From: Nymphaea colorata
Taxonomy: Eukaryota; Streptophyta; Magnoliopsida; Nymphaeales; Nymphaeaceae
DNA: 60,000 nt
Direction of reading: 5' to 3'
Assembly: GCF_008831285.2 (NCBI RefSeq)
Contig: NC_045148.1
Coordinates: forward strand, 6,021,001 to 6,081,000
A model generated the notes under the pieces. It saw only the letters and a list, made by a program, of their open reading frames with translations. It made no database searches and was not told where the DNA came from. Each line of letters opens with the position of its first letter. Within the stretch, counting starts at the first letter, position 1. A program made the position numbers and the translations under genes. Below, in pieces: positions 1-11,076 of this stretch.

Positions 1-1135
1 ACACGCTCTCCAGCGTCGAGTTCCACCCGCAGTGGGAAACGAATCCCCCGACGGCGGGGTGCGACAGAATGGCCACTTGCGGCGCCCACTTCGGCCACAC
101 TAGTCCCTTCTCCTTTGTCCGTCTCAAGAACCCCTCCGGCAGCACCTCGCTCGGGTCCACGTCCTTGGGCTCGGAGAACTGTGAAGCGCCCTTTGGCCGG
201 ATGCGCATCGACCACATGAACCTCTGCCCGCTTCCCTCGAGCCCTCGAGCGATCTCGGCGATCTGCTCCGCAGGGAACGCGCCCATGCTGCCGAAACAGA
301 GGAAGACGACCGACGCCAGCGGCTGCCGGTCGAGCCACTTGATGCACTCGTGATCCGGAGACTCGGTTGCGGGTCCAAGACCGAGGAGGGGCCCGATCGG
401 AAAATCGCGTGGTGTCCGGAGCCCGGGCTTGCAGAGCCCGTCCTTCAACGCCTTGATGGCTCTGGGCTGCAGCTCTCGGAAGGTGTTGACCAGCACGCCG
501 TCCACCCTGGAGAAAAGTTCCGAGGCCCTCAAGAACCACTGGTGGGTCGGGTTGTTCTTCTCTCGCATCAGAGCCGGTATGGCAGAAGCAGGGAACGGGC
601 ATCGACCGGGACTCTCCAAGATCTCCTTCAGGTCTCTGAAATCACAGGCGTGCTTCCGGTGGAGCTCCGGCAAGTAGAGCAGGAAGGCGAGCATGGCAGC
701 GCCGGAGGTATAGAGGACATAGGTGGGGATGCCGATTTCAGCCGGAACGTCTGAGACGCCAAGGCAGAGCACGTCAACGACGATAGCGCAAACGGTGGCG
801 GCAGCAGAGATAGAGCCGAGGGCCTTTGATAAGGAGGACTTCTGTGACTCTATGTATTGCAGGGTCGGAATCAGGCCCCCCCCTTCTGGGGCGTCATCGG
901 ATGGTGTTGGTGGGAGCTCCACGAAGTCGATGTCGAGACCGGAGGCGGCGACGGCTTGGGCGTGGGTGGAGGCAGCGGCGGAGTTGAGCGGGGAGGCGGA
1001 AGGGGCGCTGATCTGGAGGATGGTAATCGAGAGAGTACTGCAGGAATGGCGGAGAATCTGCTTGGCGAGCTCGATCATGGCGACGATATGACCGGCGACT
1101 GGAGTGGGGAAGAGTACCACCTTCCTTGGCTTCAT
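1..1135 (-). CDS. UDP-glycosyltransferase, family 1 (UGT-1), 3' end cut by window
   Basis: The ATG is at 1135-1133 and the frame stays open for 378 codons to the left edge without a stop, so the gene is partial only because the window ends. The product should transfer a sugar from a UDP-sugar to a small cytosolic acceptor. The N-terminus has the UGT start (KVVLFPTPVAGH, catalytic His16), and the C-terminal part enters the PSPG donor-binding box (WAPQVAILSHPAVGGFVSHC, then GWNSTLESV). The start aligns with those of the two other UGTs at 24598 and 40646. Relative to UGT-2 it has a net 4 extra codons over the shared part, all in frame. It is clearly more diverged from the other two than they are from each other (for example CSTLSIT versus GHTLSIT, and PTPSDDAPEGGG in the variable loop). 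The upstream DNA shows no match to the promoters of the other copies and no TATA at the expected distance. Family assignment is secure; the acceptor is unknown. Confidence 0.93.
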   Translation of the reverse strand, partial: MKPRKVVLFPTPVAGHIVAMIELAKQILRHSCSTLSITILQISAPSASPLNSAAASTHAQAVAASGLDIDFVELPPTPSDDAPEGGGLIPTLQYIESQKSSLSKALGSISAAATVCAIVVDVLCLGVSDVPAEIGIPTYVLYTSGAAMLAFLLYLPELHRKHACDFRDLKEILESPGRCPFPASAIPALMREKNNPTHQWFLRASELFSRVDGVLVNTFRELQPRAIKALKDGLCKPGLRTPRDFPIGPLLGLGPATESPDHECIKWLDRQPLASVVFLCFGSMGAFPAEQIAEIARGLEGSGQRFMWSMRIRPKGASQFSEPKDVDPSEVLPEGFLRRTKEKGLVWPKWAPQVAILSHPAVGGFVSHCGWNSTLESV

Positions 1136-1720
1136 CCTCTCCGTCTCTACCTTCTCTCTTTCTCTCCCGATAGTAGATTGTTCCAGGTCCCTGCTGAGGG
1201 TCTCACTTTGGTCCGTTGGAAAACCTATAGGAGGGTGAAATTTCACCCGTTCACCGTTGTTCGCAAAAAACGCACATAAATTTCATCCGAAATTTAAAAA
1301 TCGGTCCTCACAGGACCAACCTTTTGAAAATCGATCAATAAAAATAGATCAAAGCTGGTTATATAAAGTTGGTTATATTAAGATAAAAAAAGTGCTACAA
1401 AGGGCATGTTTTTTTAAATTACAAGAGCATTCCCTTTTTTTGCACGCAATTTAACTAATCAGCGACATGCAATGCAACGAAACATTTGAGAAGTTAATTA
1501 AATAACTCAATCTCACTCTTGGTTGCAATCTACTTTTCTAGTAAACAGTTGAGCAATTTTTTGTAAATTATTTTTTTCTTGAATATGTTTTTCTTCAAGG
1601 TGAGCTGTTAAGTTTGGCCAATTTGATATGTTTTGTCAAAATCTGCCCTTCACTTATGTTTCATTTCTTCTTTTTTTTGTTATTTTTTTTTTATCTCTTG
1701 TTCGTTTGTCTCTTTTCTTT

Positions 1721-1848
1721 TTCATTAATGCTTGTGTGGTCCACTCTTAAACGCTAGACAGATGAAAAATAATATCAGCTAATGTTCATTAATGCTTGTG
1801 TGGTCCACTCTTAAATGCTAGACAGATGAAAAATAATATCAGCTATTG
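1721..1848. repeat. Tandem duplication, 64-bp unit x2
   Basis: Two head-to-tail copies, each starting ttcattaatgcttgtgtggt, at 1721 and 1785. They differ at very few positions (for example aaacgc versus aaatgc), so the duplication is recent. Confidence 0.9.
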
Positions 1849-1872
1849 TTCATTTTCGGTTTGACCATTGAG

Positions 1873-1875
<3 letters not shown>

Positions 1876-1919
<44 letters not shown>

Positions 1920-1932
1920 TATATATATATAT
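1876..1932. repeat. (TA)n microsatellite
   Basis: Near-perfect AT dinucleotide run with one short interruption (ttagat) around 1915-1920. Confidence 0.95.
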
Positions 1933-2718
1933 GTATGTAATTAATACTACATAATAAAAATGCTTCATCACTTTTTTCTTCTTATTTTTTCATACTTTTT
2001 TGTTCATTAACTGTTGGTTTAAAAATAAATCAAGGGCTGAAGTCGTTCTTCATTCATTGCATCTAAGTGTCTATCACCTACCAATTTCTTATTTTTATCT
2101 CAGATCTTGGAAAAGTTGTGATGATGGGCTGTTCAACATAATAGTCAAATTAAGATGGTCAAATTGTATTAATGAAAAGCATATCACTGTGAAAAAGATT
2201 TACTGAAGTTCTAGAAAATTCGCTCCTAGCCATTACGAAATTTGAAGTCATTGAGGGGATCTGGTAAGAGGCAATGTTCATCCTTCAACAAGAAATATGT
2301 ATGCTCAGAATCGCAGGTTAAAGTGAATGAACCCTACAATCGTCTTAGCCCCATAGCCATAAAGGAAAACCAAAGAAGGGGAGACATTCAGAAACTTATG
2401 GATCATAGGCATATTCTAAGGAATATCCTTAAAACAATGAGATCGAGAGAGAGAGAGAATAATGATAGATTTTACTGAAAAACATAGACAACAATGGTTG
2501 TGTCATGTGCAGACAGTTATAGCAATGAGGAAACCAAAAAAAGAAAAACATAAAATGAAAATACTAGGGGATGGGATATATTTTCTTATTGCAAGGTGTT
2601 CCATTTATGTCCAATAATAGAGAAGTAAGACCCTACAATTTCAAATAGCTGCAATTAAATGTATGTACGTAAATGTGTATGATATATATATGGTTTAAGG
2701 GATAATCATAATTGAAGG

Positions 2719-2720
<2 letters not shown>

Positions 2721-2767
<47 letters not shown>
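2721..2767. repeat. (TA)n microsatellite
   Basis: Uninterrupted AT dinucleotide run of about 47 bp. Confidence 0.95.
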
Positions 2768-2768
<1 letters not shown>

Positions 2769-3026
2769 TTAATTGTTTATTTATTTATGTATAATCTTGG
2801 AACAAGTCAAAACTAGGTTGAGTTATAATGAAGCAGTTCCAGGAATAAATAAAGATATTAACTTATAAATAAGCAACTATAAAAGTAAATGAAGTGGGGT
2901 CGGGGAGAAGAGAACGAAAGTTAATTAAAGAAAGTTTGAGGAAACCAAAGAGACATTTTCAACTTTTTTAATAATTCCCTCCATTGGCTTAGTTGTAGAC
3001 TGCACAAGAAGTCAAAGGAAGGTGAT

Positions 3027-3106
3027 GACGGAATAAGAGCTCTTCCTTTTCAGACTTAAACCTCGTGACGGAATCAGAGCTCTTCCTTTTCAGACTTAAA
3101 CCTCGT
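3027..3106. repeat. Tandem duplication, 40-bp unit x2
   Basis: Two head-to-tail copies beginning gacggaat at 3027 and 3067; one mismatch is visible (aagagc/cagagc). Confidence 0.9.
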
Positions 3107-4991
3107 GAGTGTTCTACCCAACTGGTTTGACATGTAGTCTATATATATGCAGTTATATTTAACGGACATCTTTATAATATGAAGTTATATCTACGTGTGT
3201 ATAGACAATAGAGACCTATTAAATCAGGATTGTCTCTATCTGAGGACTATAATAAGTATTTAAGACACAATAATTGAACTGTATGTCATATGTATTTTCT
3301 AATAGGCAAGTTGTAATCTGATCATATATAAATACATATATGTTGCATGGGTATAGAGAGAGCTACTACATCAGCCATCTTAAAATGGGGTGTTATGTAA
3401 ACTGTGCTGGAATGTATAGATTTGCAGGCACACTGAATTGAGTAGATTCTATATTTTTCAAATATAAAAATATTTATCCACAAGTGACACATGTACTTTT
3501 TATACTTTCATTTTATATATATATATATATGCTGTCATCGAAACATTCAATAAAAAAATGAACAGCTTTAAGAGCTGTATCTTTTTATTTTTATTTTTTT
3601 TAACCTTCTCCCTTGCCAATCCCCTTCCTTCCTGCTACCCTACCGACAAGGGCCCCGCTGGTGTCAAGGTCGCTGGCGAGGGCCCTATCGGCAGGATAGC
3701 AGAGGAGAAAGAGAGGGGCACAATGGGAAAGGTTTCTCCCATAATTTTCCTAAACCCCCTTCCCACTGTATGGCTGAAGAATAGATTCGGTTTCCGATTG
3801 AAACTGATTTTTTATTAAATTACTTTCAAGATTTGAGCGCTTTTTTTTCCGACTGATTTTGGGGAAAATGTCACCGGCGGTCTGTGTTCGACCATCGTCG
3901 CCGTCCCTCTCTATTGCTCTCGCTCGCCACTATTGTTCACGGGTCGCCGTAAGAAATCGGAGCCTCTATCCACCAGTGCACCAACCCCATTTCGCTTTCC
4001 CCTTTCATGCCCATTATTCGATGTCCCTTTGGTTGGCACTAATTTCACTTGGTTCAATAATCGGTCGTCTTCGCTGTTTTGTAGGTTGGATCAGACTTTT
4101 CTTGTCCACGGATCTGTTATCGTTCTTCCCCCTCCAGGCATCATGTTTTATCATGTGGCCCTTTTGGCTGACTTGTCTCACCATCACCCCATTCGCCTCC
4201 TCCTCACTTCTGTTTTGAGTTTTGGTGGTTCAGTGACCAGAGTTTTTTCTTGGTAGTCCTCGCTCGTGGAGCAGTTCTGTTCTTGGTTGATGGGTTGCTT
4301 TTGGGCTCTCTGGTAAGCTTCATCTCGTTAGTCATTAAATCAGACAATCCTTTGGAAAGCCTCTTTCTGGAGAAATAAATTTTCTGCCATCGCCGCTTGG
4401 GATAGAGGGTTTTCCCAGCTCCATTCCTCCTCTTCTCTTTCTCAGTCGGAGGCCACGTGCCTTTTGTCTCTTCGTAACCTTGTCCGTCAGTAGCGTATTA
4501 CGGACTCCATCCGTTGGTAACAGCGTTATAGGATCTCTCGGCCCTCTTGAGGAGATCAAAAAGTGCTAGATTTTTTCATCGTTCTGCCTCTCAGAACAAG
4601 CGGCACTCCCACTTTCCTTCCTTCCTTGTTGGGGACCAGGTTGTGACATGTGAAGACATCTTCCGTACCTTATCCTGCCATTTCTGCTCTCTTTATCAGC
4701 ATATCCCTTCGTTCTCTACATCCATCCACCACCTCCCACTTCCTTCCATCCCTTGCATCTGCTCTAGTCCCAGAGCGATCTTTCCAGCAAGAAGTGATTA
4801 TGTCTGTGGCGTGGGCCGTTAAAGTAGGTAAGTCTCTTGGAACTGATGGGTTTCTCCTTGAAATTTTCAGGACATTTTGGAATGCTTGCTAGTATACATT
4901 TTTCACTTCATGACAGCTTTATCTTCTAACTCGATTCTCTTAGGAGAATTTACTCGATTTTCTTAGGAGAATTTAATCGAGTCGTCTGCGT

Positions 4992-5127
4992 CCTTATCCC
5001 CAAAACATATCAACCCTATGAGACGATAGATTTTCGGCCTATCTCCATCCTCAACACCCCCTTATCCCCAAAACATATCAACCCTCTTAGACATAGATTT
5101 TCGGCCTATTTCCATCCTCAACACCCC
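4992..5127. repeat. 68-bp tandem duplication inside the LINE
   Basis: Two copies beginning ccttatccccaaaacatatc at 4992 and 5060, covering the DFRPISILN-coding block, so this block is doubled. Confidence 0.85.
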
Positions 5128-5343
5128 CTATAAGATCATCTCCTAGCTTCTTGTCTCCTGCCTTAGTCCCCTTATCCCTCCTTAACCAGTCCATTTCCTA
5201 CTTAGTGATATGGGGCTTGACCCTAACTTCCATGGTTGGATCCATGGTCTTGTCACCAGTGCCCAGATTGCCTTTTCTTTCAGTGGGTGTCTTGGTGAAT
5301 TCTTTCCCCTTACGTGTGGCTTGTGTCAGGGTTGTCTGCTCTC

Positions 5344-6169
5344 TCCCCTTCTCTTCGACCTTGTAGTAGAGGCCTTCCCCTCATTCTTTCACTCCGCAAT
5401 TCAGTTAGGCTTTCTTTAAGATCTCCCCTTTCCTAATCTTTTGTACTTTTCTATCCTCCAGTATGCTGATTATTTGATCATTTTTATGGTTGCTTCTCGA
5501 CAGCATATTGCTAGGACGTGGTTCATGCTCAAGGTCTTTGAGTTTGCTTCTAGGCTTTCCATCAACACTGCCAAGTGTCAACTTTCTATCCTTCTTACTA
5601 ATCCAGACACCACTCTTTTTGCTGAGGCTCGTTTTGGTTGAAAGTCTTCTAGCGTTCTATTTGACTATCTTGGTCTTCTCATCTCACCCTCTCACCCCCT
5701 GCCCTTTTCTTGGGATTCCACTGAGCAGCACATGCTGGCACACCGTCCAGGTTGGTAGTGCAAGTTATTTTCACTTTCTGGTAGAATCACTTTGGCTAGG
5801 CACTGCGTGGCTCCCATGCATGCTCTTGCCTTTATATGCCTCTTGCTCCTGTTTTTTGCAGGCTCGACCATATTCTTTGCCAGTTTCTTTGGGGCAGAGA
5901 CCATCCATTGAATTGTCTTGTCTGTTGGAATGTGGTTACCCACCTTCGACATCTCGGGGGTGTTGGGATTCCCAACCTTAGTCTCCTCTTGGTTGTGGTG
6001 TTTGGCTACTTTAGATTCTCCTTTTTTCGCCTTGATCCACACCAAGTATGACATCCCTGCTTCCCAAGCCGGCTTGACCTACCATCCCATCCATCGCCTT
6101 TCTATCTTTGGACAAGTATTACTGACGCCATGTTCTTCTTCTTTTACCTTGCCTGTTTGATGCCCTCAG
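5344..6169 (+). repeat. LINE RT tandem duplication, unit A
   Basis: An approximately 830-bp piece of the reverse transcriptase region that is repeated directly after itself. This unit reads YADY at the catalytic position (5462-5473), so its second catalytic Asp is lost. Confidence 0.88.
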
Positions 6170-6174
6170 GTACC

Positions 6175-7005
6175 TCCCCTTCTCTTCGACCTTGTAGTAG
6201 AGGCCTTCCCCTCATTCTTTCGCTCCGCAATTCAGTTAGGCTTTCTTTAGGATCTCCCCTTTTTTTTTCCTCCAGTATGTTGATGATTTGATCATTTTTA
6301 TGGTTGCTTCTCGACAGCAGATTGCTAGGACGTGGCTCTTGCTCAAGGTCTTTAAGTTCGCTTCAGAGCTTTCCATCAACCCTGCCAACTGTCAGCTTTA
6401 TATCCTTCATACTAATCCAGACACCACTCTTTTCGTTGAGGCTCGTTTTGGCTGAAAGTCTTCTAGCATTCTATTTGACTATGTTGGTCTTCTCAACTCC
6501 CTCTCACCCACCGCCCTTTTTTTGGGATTCCACTAAGCAGCACATGCTGGCAAGCTTTCCAGGTTGGTAGTGCAAGTTACTTTCCCTTCCTGGCAGAATC
6601 CCTTTCGCTAGGCACTGTATGGCTTCTATCCCCATGCATGCTCTTGCCTGTATATGCCTCTTGCTCCTGTTTTTTGTAGGCTCGACCATATTCTTTGCCG
6701 GTTCCTTTGGGGCATAGGCCGTCCATCGAATTGTCTTGTCCTTTAGAATGTGGTTACTCACCCTTGACATCTCGAGGATGCTAGGATTCCCAACCTTAGT
6801 TGTACCAGTCTGGCTTTGTGATCCTCTTGGTTGTGGTGTTTGGCTACTTTAGATTTCCTTTTTTTTTGCCTTGATCCACACCAAGTATGACATCCCTGCT
6901 CCCCAAATCAGCTTGACCTACCCTCCCATCTATCGCCTTCCTATCTTTGGACATGCATTACTGATGCCATGTTTTCTTCTTTTACCTTGCTCGTTTGATG
7001 CCCTC
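6175..7005 (+). repeat. LINE RT tandem duplication, unit B
   Basis: Second copy of unit A (ctcttcgaccttgtagtaga at 5351 recurs at 6182). It reads YVDD at 6276-6287, so the catalytic pair is preserved here although the surrounding frame is broken. The ends of both units share gatgccctcag. Confidence 0.88.
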
Positions 7006-7441
7006 AGTAACCCTCAGTGGCCTCTCACACCCTCCAACTCCTTCACCTCTGCCTCTTGTTACAGCACTTCATTTGGTCCTTCTATTTCCTGGGTTTCTTC
7101 TCAAGCTCTCTGGTTTGCAAGTCCCGTGCTAATACTTTTGCCTAGCTTCTGTTTGCAAGTCATATCAACACTTTTAACTACCTGTAGCACGTTGGCCTTC
7201 ATGTAGCTAACCAATGCGTCCTTTGTCGTACAACAGCAAAGTCACCACACTCCAACACCTTTGACTACGTTCACCACGTTGACCTTCATGTCACCTTTTT
7301 TGTTCTTGCCTTTTTTCCACCATATGCTTTCATCTGCTTGCCTAGCTCCTTCTTTGACCCCTTTGCACTCCTTCCCCTAGCTTTGGTGGTATACATGGCG
7401 GTTGTGGATTATTAGTTGTTAGTGGTGGATCTGAGAGGTGG

Positions 7442-7446
7442 GAAAC
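7442..7446. repeat. Target-site duplication GAAAC (left)
   Basis: Five bases matching 10811-10815 on the other side of the solo LTR. Confidence 0.7.
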
Positions 7447-8430
7447 TGTTTGCATCCCAAAAGTTCCTTTGGTTTTGGAGTGCTCCAGAAAAATGAGTTT
7501 TTATTTTGAAAATGAGAGAAAGGGACTCGCCCGTTGGTATAAGAATCGACCGTTCCCAGTGCCTTTACTGAGGGTAATCAACTCAAGGACAATGTTTATT
7601 ATTGATGCATTTCACATCTTTTCTATTCTATATGTGGTGTAGAAAAATATTGGAAGTTTGATATTTCAAACTTTTAAAAAGGTTCTTGAAGAGTCATTTG
7701 AGAAAGTGAAATATTTTAGGGAAAACTAGAATTGGAAAATCTTTGTAAAGATCATTTGGAAAGCTTGAGAAATCATTTTGAAGTCACTTTAGTGTTCTCT
7801 TAAGATTTTAAGTAAATTTGAGATTTTGCTCTAATTCAGTTACTACCTACTTAGAGTTTCATCTCATCTTGCTTAAATTCTTTTGGAGAGATACTTGTGA
7901 TCATAAGTGATATTAAGTGATTGTGGATGCATGAATGCATCGATCCTACATAAATGGAAGAAAATAAATTATTCCTACCAGAACATGCATTTAAGACAAT
8001 CCTGCCATAACATACATCTAAGATTTTTTTAATAAATGTTTTTTTGATGAAAAGACAAAAGTTTTTCAAAATGGAATGAGGTTATAGACTACCAAGCATG
8101 CATTCAATATTGGATCATCACTTGGTTTTTGGTTTTGATGAAGTCGGTAAATGAAAAATTAAAATCTTAAATGATAAGAGAAAAATATTGAAATAATGGA
8201 AAAGAGGAAAGACTTTCATAGAGAGAAATATAGAAGAGAGAGAAAGAGATCTTGAAAATCATAAAATTAGATATTTAAAAGAAAGAGAGATACATATTCA
8301 TATACATATATACATATATATGTATATATATAAACATATAGATACGTATATGAAACCTTGTGAAAATAAGGTTTAAATCAAATAGAGAGGAGAAGATCAT
8401 TTTAAAAAAAGAGAGAGATTTAAAAAGGAA

Positions 8431-8440
8431 ATACATACAT

Positions 8441-8490
<50 letters not shown>
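8431..8490. repeat. (CA)n(TA)n compound microsatellite
   Basis: acatacat then (ac)n then an unbroken (at)n run, inside LTR-B. Confidence 0.95.
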
Positions 8491-8493
<3 letters not shown>

Positions 8494-9663
8494 TATCTAC
8501 TTACACTAAGGTTTACAAAAATATGTTAAATCATAAAGAGAGAATGACAAAGAAAGATATTCATGTGCACGTATAAGTATATAACATGTATATACGCATA
8601 CTTCTTCATAAATATGAAAATCAAGAAATGAAATCAATCGACTTCAAGTTTTTTTTTTTTATATGGGTCGGAGGAGAGATTTGACTCATGCAAGGGTCAA
8701 AGCTAAGTCTCTAAGGCAACATTAGAGAAGGTTTCTTTCGGAAATGTTTTGAAAAATATGATTTTTTTTTATGTATGAACATAAAACATAGTCATTTTAT
8801 TTGTTACAACGGAATATATTTTCTTCCACCATTGGATATGGAAGAAAACCAAATCACACGATAAGGCTCTCATTAGGGTTCCTAATCGGATGATTAAAAA
8901 GGAAACTAACAAACAAAATGACATGCAAATGCAATTAAAATGTACACATTTCGTGATGGTTTTCCTCGGGTTGGAAGAGTCTCAACCTCAAAATCATAAG
9001 AAGAAATCTCAACCCCAAATACTCATTCTCACCGTGCATTTGCTCATTGATTAAGGGAAGATTAGAATATCATGCATGAGCATCATTTCAAGCATGAATG
9101 ATGAATGATGACAATATAGCAAGTATATTTTTTGAGATAAATAAAGAAATGAAATTTGTTTTGTCTTACTCATACTCCCGGTGCACTCAAGAGTAGCTCT
9201 TCATTCCAGATCATTTAAGTTAACTTGCACAACCATGGGGAGGCGACAGGAGGAAAAAGAGGAAATGAAAAGGGAGGATTGCATACCTCGGATATGAATG
9301 ATATTGGAAATGAGTCATGGGAAGATGGCAAGAGAAAATGAAAATAGAAATGGATGAAGATTACATACCTCGATTGTGACTGATATTAGAAAGAAAGATG
9401 ATCACCCTTGCTTGGAATGATCTTAGACCTCCTTGAGTGAAACTCTAAGATGATGACGGTGTGGCCTCCAAGAGATATTGTGCTCTCTTGAAAAGTTGTT
9501 GCTTGATGAAGCTTGCTCCAAGTTGAAGAAGGAGAGGGAATAAGAATGAAAGAGGAAGAGAAAAATGGAGGAAGAGAGTTGTGAAAACTCTAAGTGCTCA
9601 AGTGAAAATTTGCTAGAATATCTCCAATGACTCACTCATTGCTCAAGAGGGTGAAAATGAGGG

Positions 9664-9672
9664 TATTTATAA
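9664..9672 (-). promoter_or_regulatory. TATA-like site of LTR-B
   Basis: Minus-strand tttataaata about 1.14 kb from the LTR start, the kind of position expected for a retrotransposon promoter. Inference from sequence only. Confidence 0.45.
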
Positions 9673-10208
9673 AATGTTTTGGGAGCCAAAACTCAAAATT
9701 CCCACATATCATCCAGGGTATAGAGATCGCATCCACAATCTTTCTATAAATAGTGATGGTATCAGCTTGTATGGCCAGGTCTGAATGCACCGATGCTTTT
9801 CATTGCGTCTCACTCGCTTCGCTTGACTCTATCACGTCACGTCACGCAATGAAAAGTTGTGAGTTCCCTTCCTTGAAAGTTGTATGGACGTGGCACCGAC
9901 CTACGGAAGAGCGTGGATAAAGTAGTCATTATCTCAATCATTTTTGGGGGCTATGACGGACGTAGTGGAAGAGTGTGAGCTTTTTGAGCACCCCAATTCC
10001 ACGGAACGATACGGAGAGTTTTGGTAATTTTTTTGAATTTGATACTATTTTCATACGAATTTTGAATTATTTTGAAATAGAAATGGTTTGAAAATGGGTA
10101 TGATTGGCCATTAGGCATAAAATTTTATTTTTGAAGTGTAGGGAGGGCTAATGCCCACTCAAAATGTCCTAAAAATGCCCCTAACGGTTCATTTTTTTGA
10201 AAAAAAAA

Positions 10209-10440
10209 AAGAATGAAGCCTGCGCGTGTGAAGGGTCACTGCCGCGACAGCGGGGTTGGGCGACGCGACGACCACGCGGTTATGTGCTCGACAGCGTTGT
10301 CGCGCGTGAGTGCGCACAACGCTCACTCGTGCGAGCGCGTGTGGCGCACACAGCTCTCACTCGTGTGAGCGCATGTGGGGCGCTCATGAGCGCTGCTTGT
10401 GCGAGTGCGTGTGGTGCGCTCGCACTCGCGAGACCTCTTT
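10209..10440. repeat. CpG-rich block with short palindromic repeats
   Basis: In otherwise AT-rich LTR-B this stretch is strongly GC/CpG rich. It repeats motifs such as gtgcgagcgcgtgtgg, gtgtgagcgcatgtgg and gtgcgagtgcgtgtgg, interleaved with ctcactcgtg. The reading frame across it (10197-10454) has repeat-like Ala/Cys-rich composition and is not a credible gene. Confidence 0.75.
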
Positions 10441-10810
10441 TTCCTTTTTTTTAAATTAAATAAAATCCAATAAAATTTAATAAAATGAAATAAAAATGTT
10501 GTTACATCAAAAAACATTTTTTTATTTAAAATGTGTAAAAGAAAAGTTTTGTTAAAAATGGGCACTCGACTTCATTTTCGGCTACTCAGGGCTCACTTTG
10601 AATCGAGATTCATTTGAAGTATAAAACAAGAAAATGGTTGTGCATGTGACCGATGCTCCTAGCACCAGACTTTGTCATTTTGAACTTGATTTTGAATTTT
10701 GGGTTTGAAGTGTTTGATTTGGATCTAAACTTGAGTTTAAAATTCATTTTAGATCTTATAGACCCAAAATTTTAGTAACCCCCTTTTTTGAAAAATTTGG
10801 GGTGATAACA

Positions 10811-10815
10811 GAAAC
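10811..10815. repeat. Target-site duplication GAAAC (right)
   Basis: Matches 7442-7446. Confidence 0.7.
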
Positions 10816-10929
10816 AATAAGGTATTCAGAGATGCAACTGCATTAGTGGATTCATTTACCTACATGGTGAAGGCTGATGTGCATCTGGCACTTCACGTTG
10901 GAGAGCAATTGTGTTCAGCCCCAAACTAG
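10816..10929 (+). pseudogene. Probable LINE C-terminal tail fragment
   Basis: If the solo LTR is removed, the left flank joins a frame reading NNKVFRDATALVDSFTYMVK, ending at a stop at 10927-10929. This resembles the W-rich C-terminal end of plant LINE polyproteins (...RNNRVFRD...). It is on the same strand as the LINE to the left, so the solo LTR probably split the LINE. The match is short and low in confidence. Confidence 0.4.
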
Positions 10930-11076
10930 CATTTCACTTGTTCTCTTGTTTTCGCTTCTTGGTAAGTTTATTTTTTTCTTTGTCTTTTTCCAGACTTTTT
11001 TGTGTTCTTTAGTGACTACTCGTCACCCATTTTTTGTTATTGAATTCCCATTTTGTCGACACTTTAGCCCCTTGCC

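Larger units (their letters stand above)
1136..3857. other. AT-rich spacer upstream of UGT-1
   Basis: No coding region is supported here. The stretch is AT-rich and holds two long (TA)n tracts and two short tandem duplications listed separately. The reading frame at 3558-3818 opens with a hydrophobic run but has no recognisable domain. Confidence 0.6.
3858..7441 (+). pseudogene. LINE (L1-type non-LTR retrotransposon), decayed
   Basis: Plus-strand pieces of one LINE polyprotein in changing frames. In order: the end of an AP-endonuclease-like domain (4019-4230: GTNFTWFNNRSS then HHHPIRLLL); the start of reverse transcriptase (about 4800-4890: VGKSLGTDGF and FRTFW); the DFRPISILN block (about 5030-5060); the CGLCQGCLLSPLLFDLVVEAF block (about 5310-5380); and the catalytic block with YADY (5462-5473) followed by a FASRLSINTAKCQL-like stretch. 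Frameshifts and stops interrupt every part. From 5344 the sequence is tandemly duplicated. This is a dead copy; the family call rests on the order and spacing of the motifs. The 5' limit is uncertain (about 3.86 kb is where the related frames begin). Confidence 0.85.
7447..10810 (-). mobile_element. Large solo LTR (LTR-B), Ty3/gypsy type
   Basis: Read on the minus strand it starts TGTTATCACCCCAAATTTTT at 10810 and ends gggatgcaaaCA at 7447, and is flanked by GAAAC on both sides. No internal primer site, gag or pol is present, so it looks like a 3.36-kb solo LTR. Its start matches that of the LTR at 28772 (TGTTAACACCCCAAATTTTT). Its end also matches that element's end (an acgggcg...tccctttctct block near 7530-7545), making them one family. 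A TATA-like site lies at 9664-9672. Inside are AT-rich spacer, a (CA)(TA) microsatellite and a CpG-rich block at 10209-10440. The length suggests an Ogre/Tat-like lineage, but that is inference. Confidence 0.75.

Noticed and set aside
3558-3818. 86-codon frame with a hydrophobic N-terminus, resembling a secreted peptide
   Set aside because: No cleavage-site conservation, relative or promoter evidence; it abuts the LINE and is probably chance.
10197-10454. 85-codon Ala/Cys/Arg-rich frame
   Set aside because: It follows the short CpG-rich repeats inside a solo LTR; repeat-like composition and no domain.
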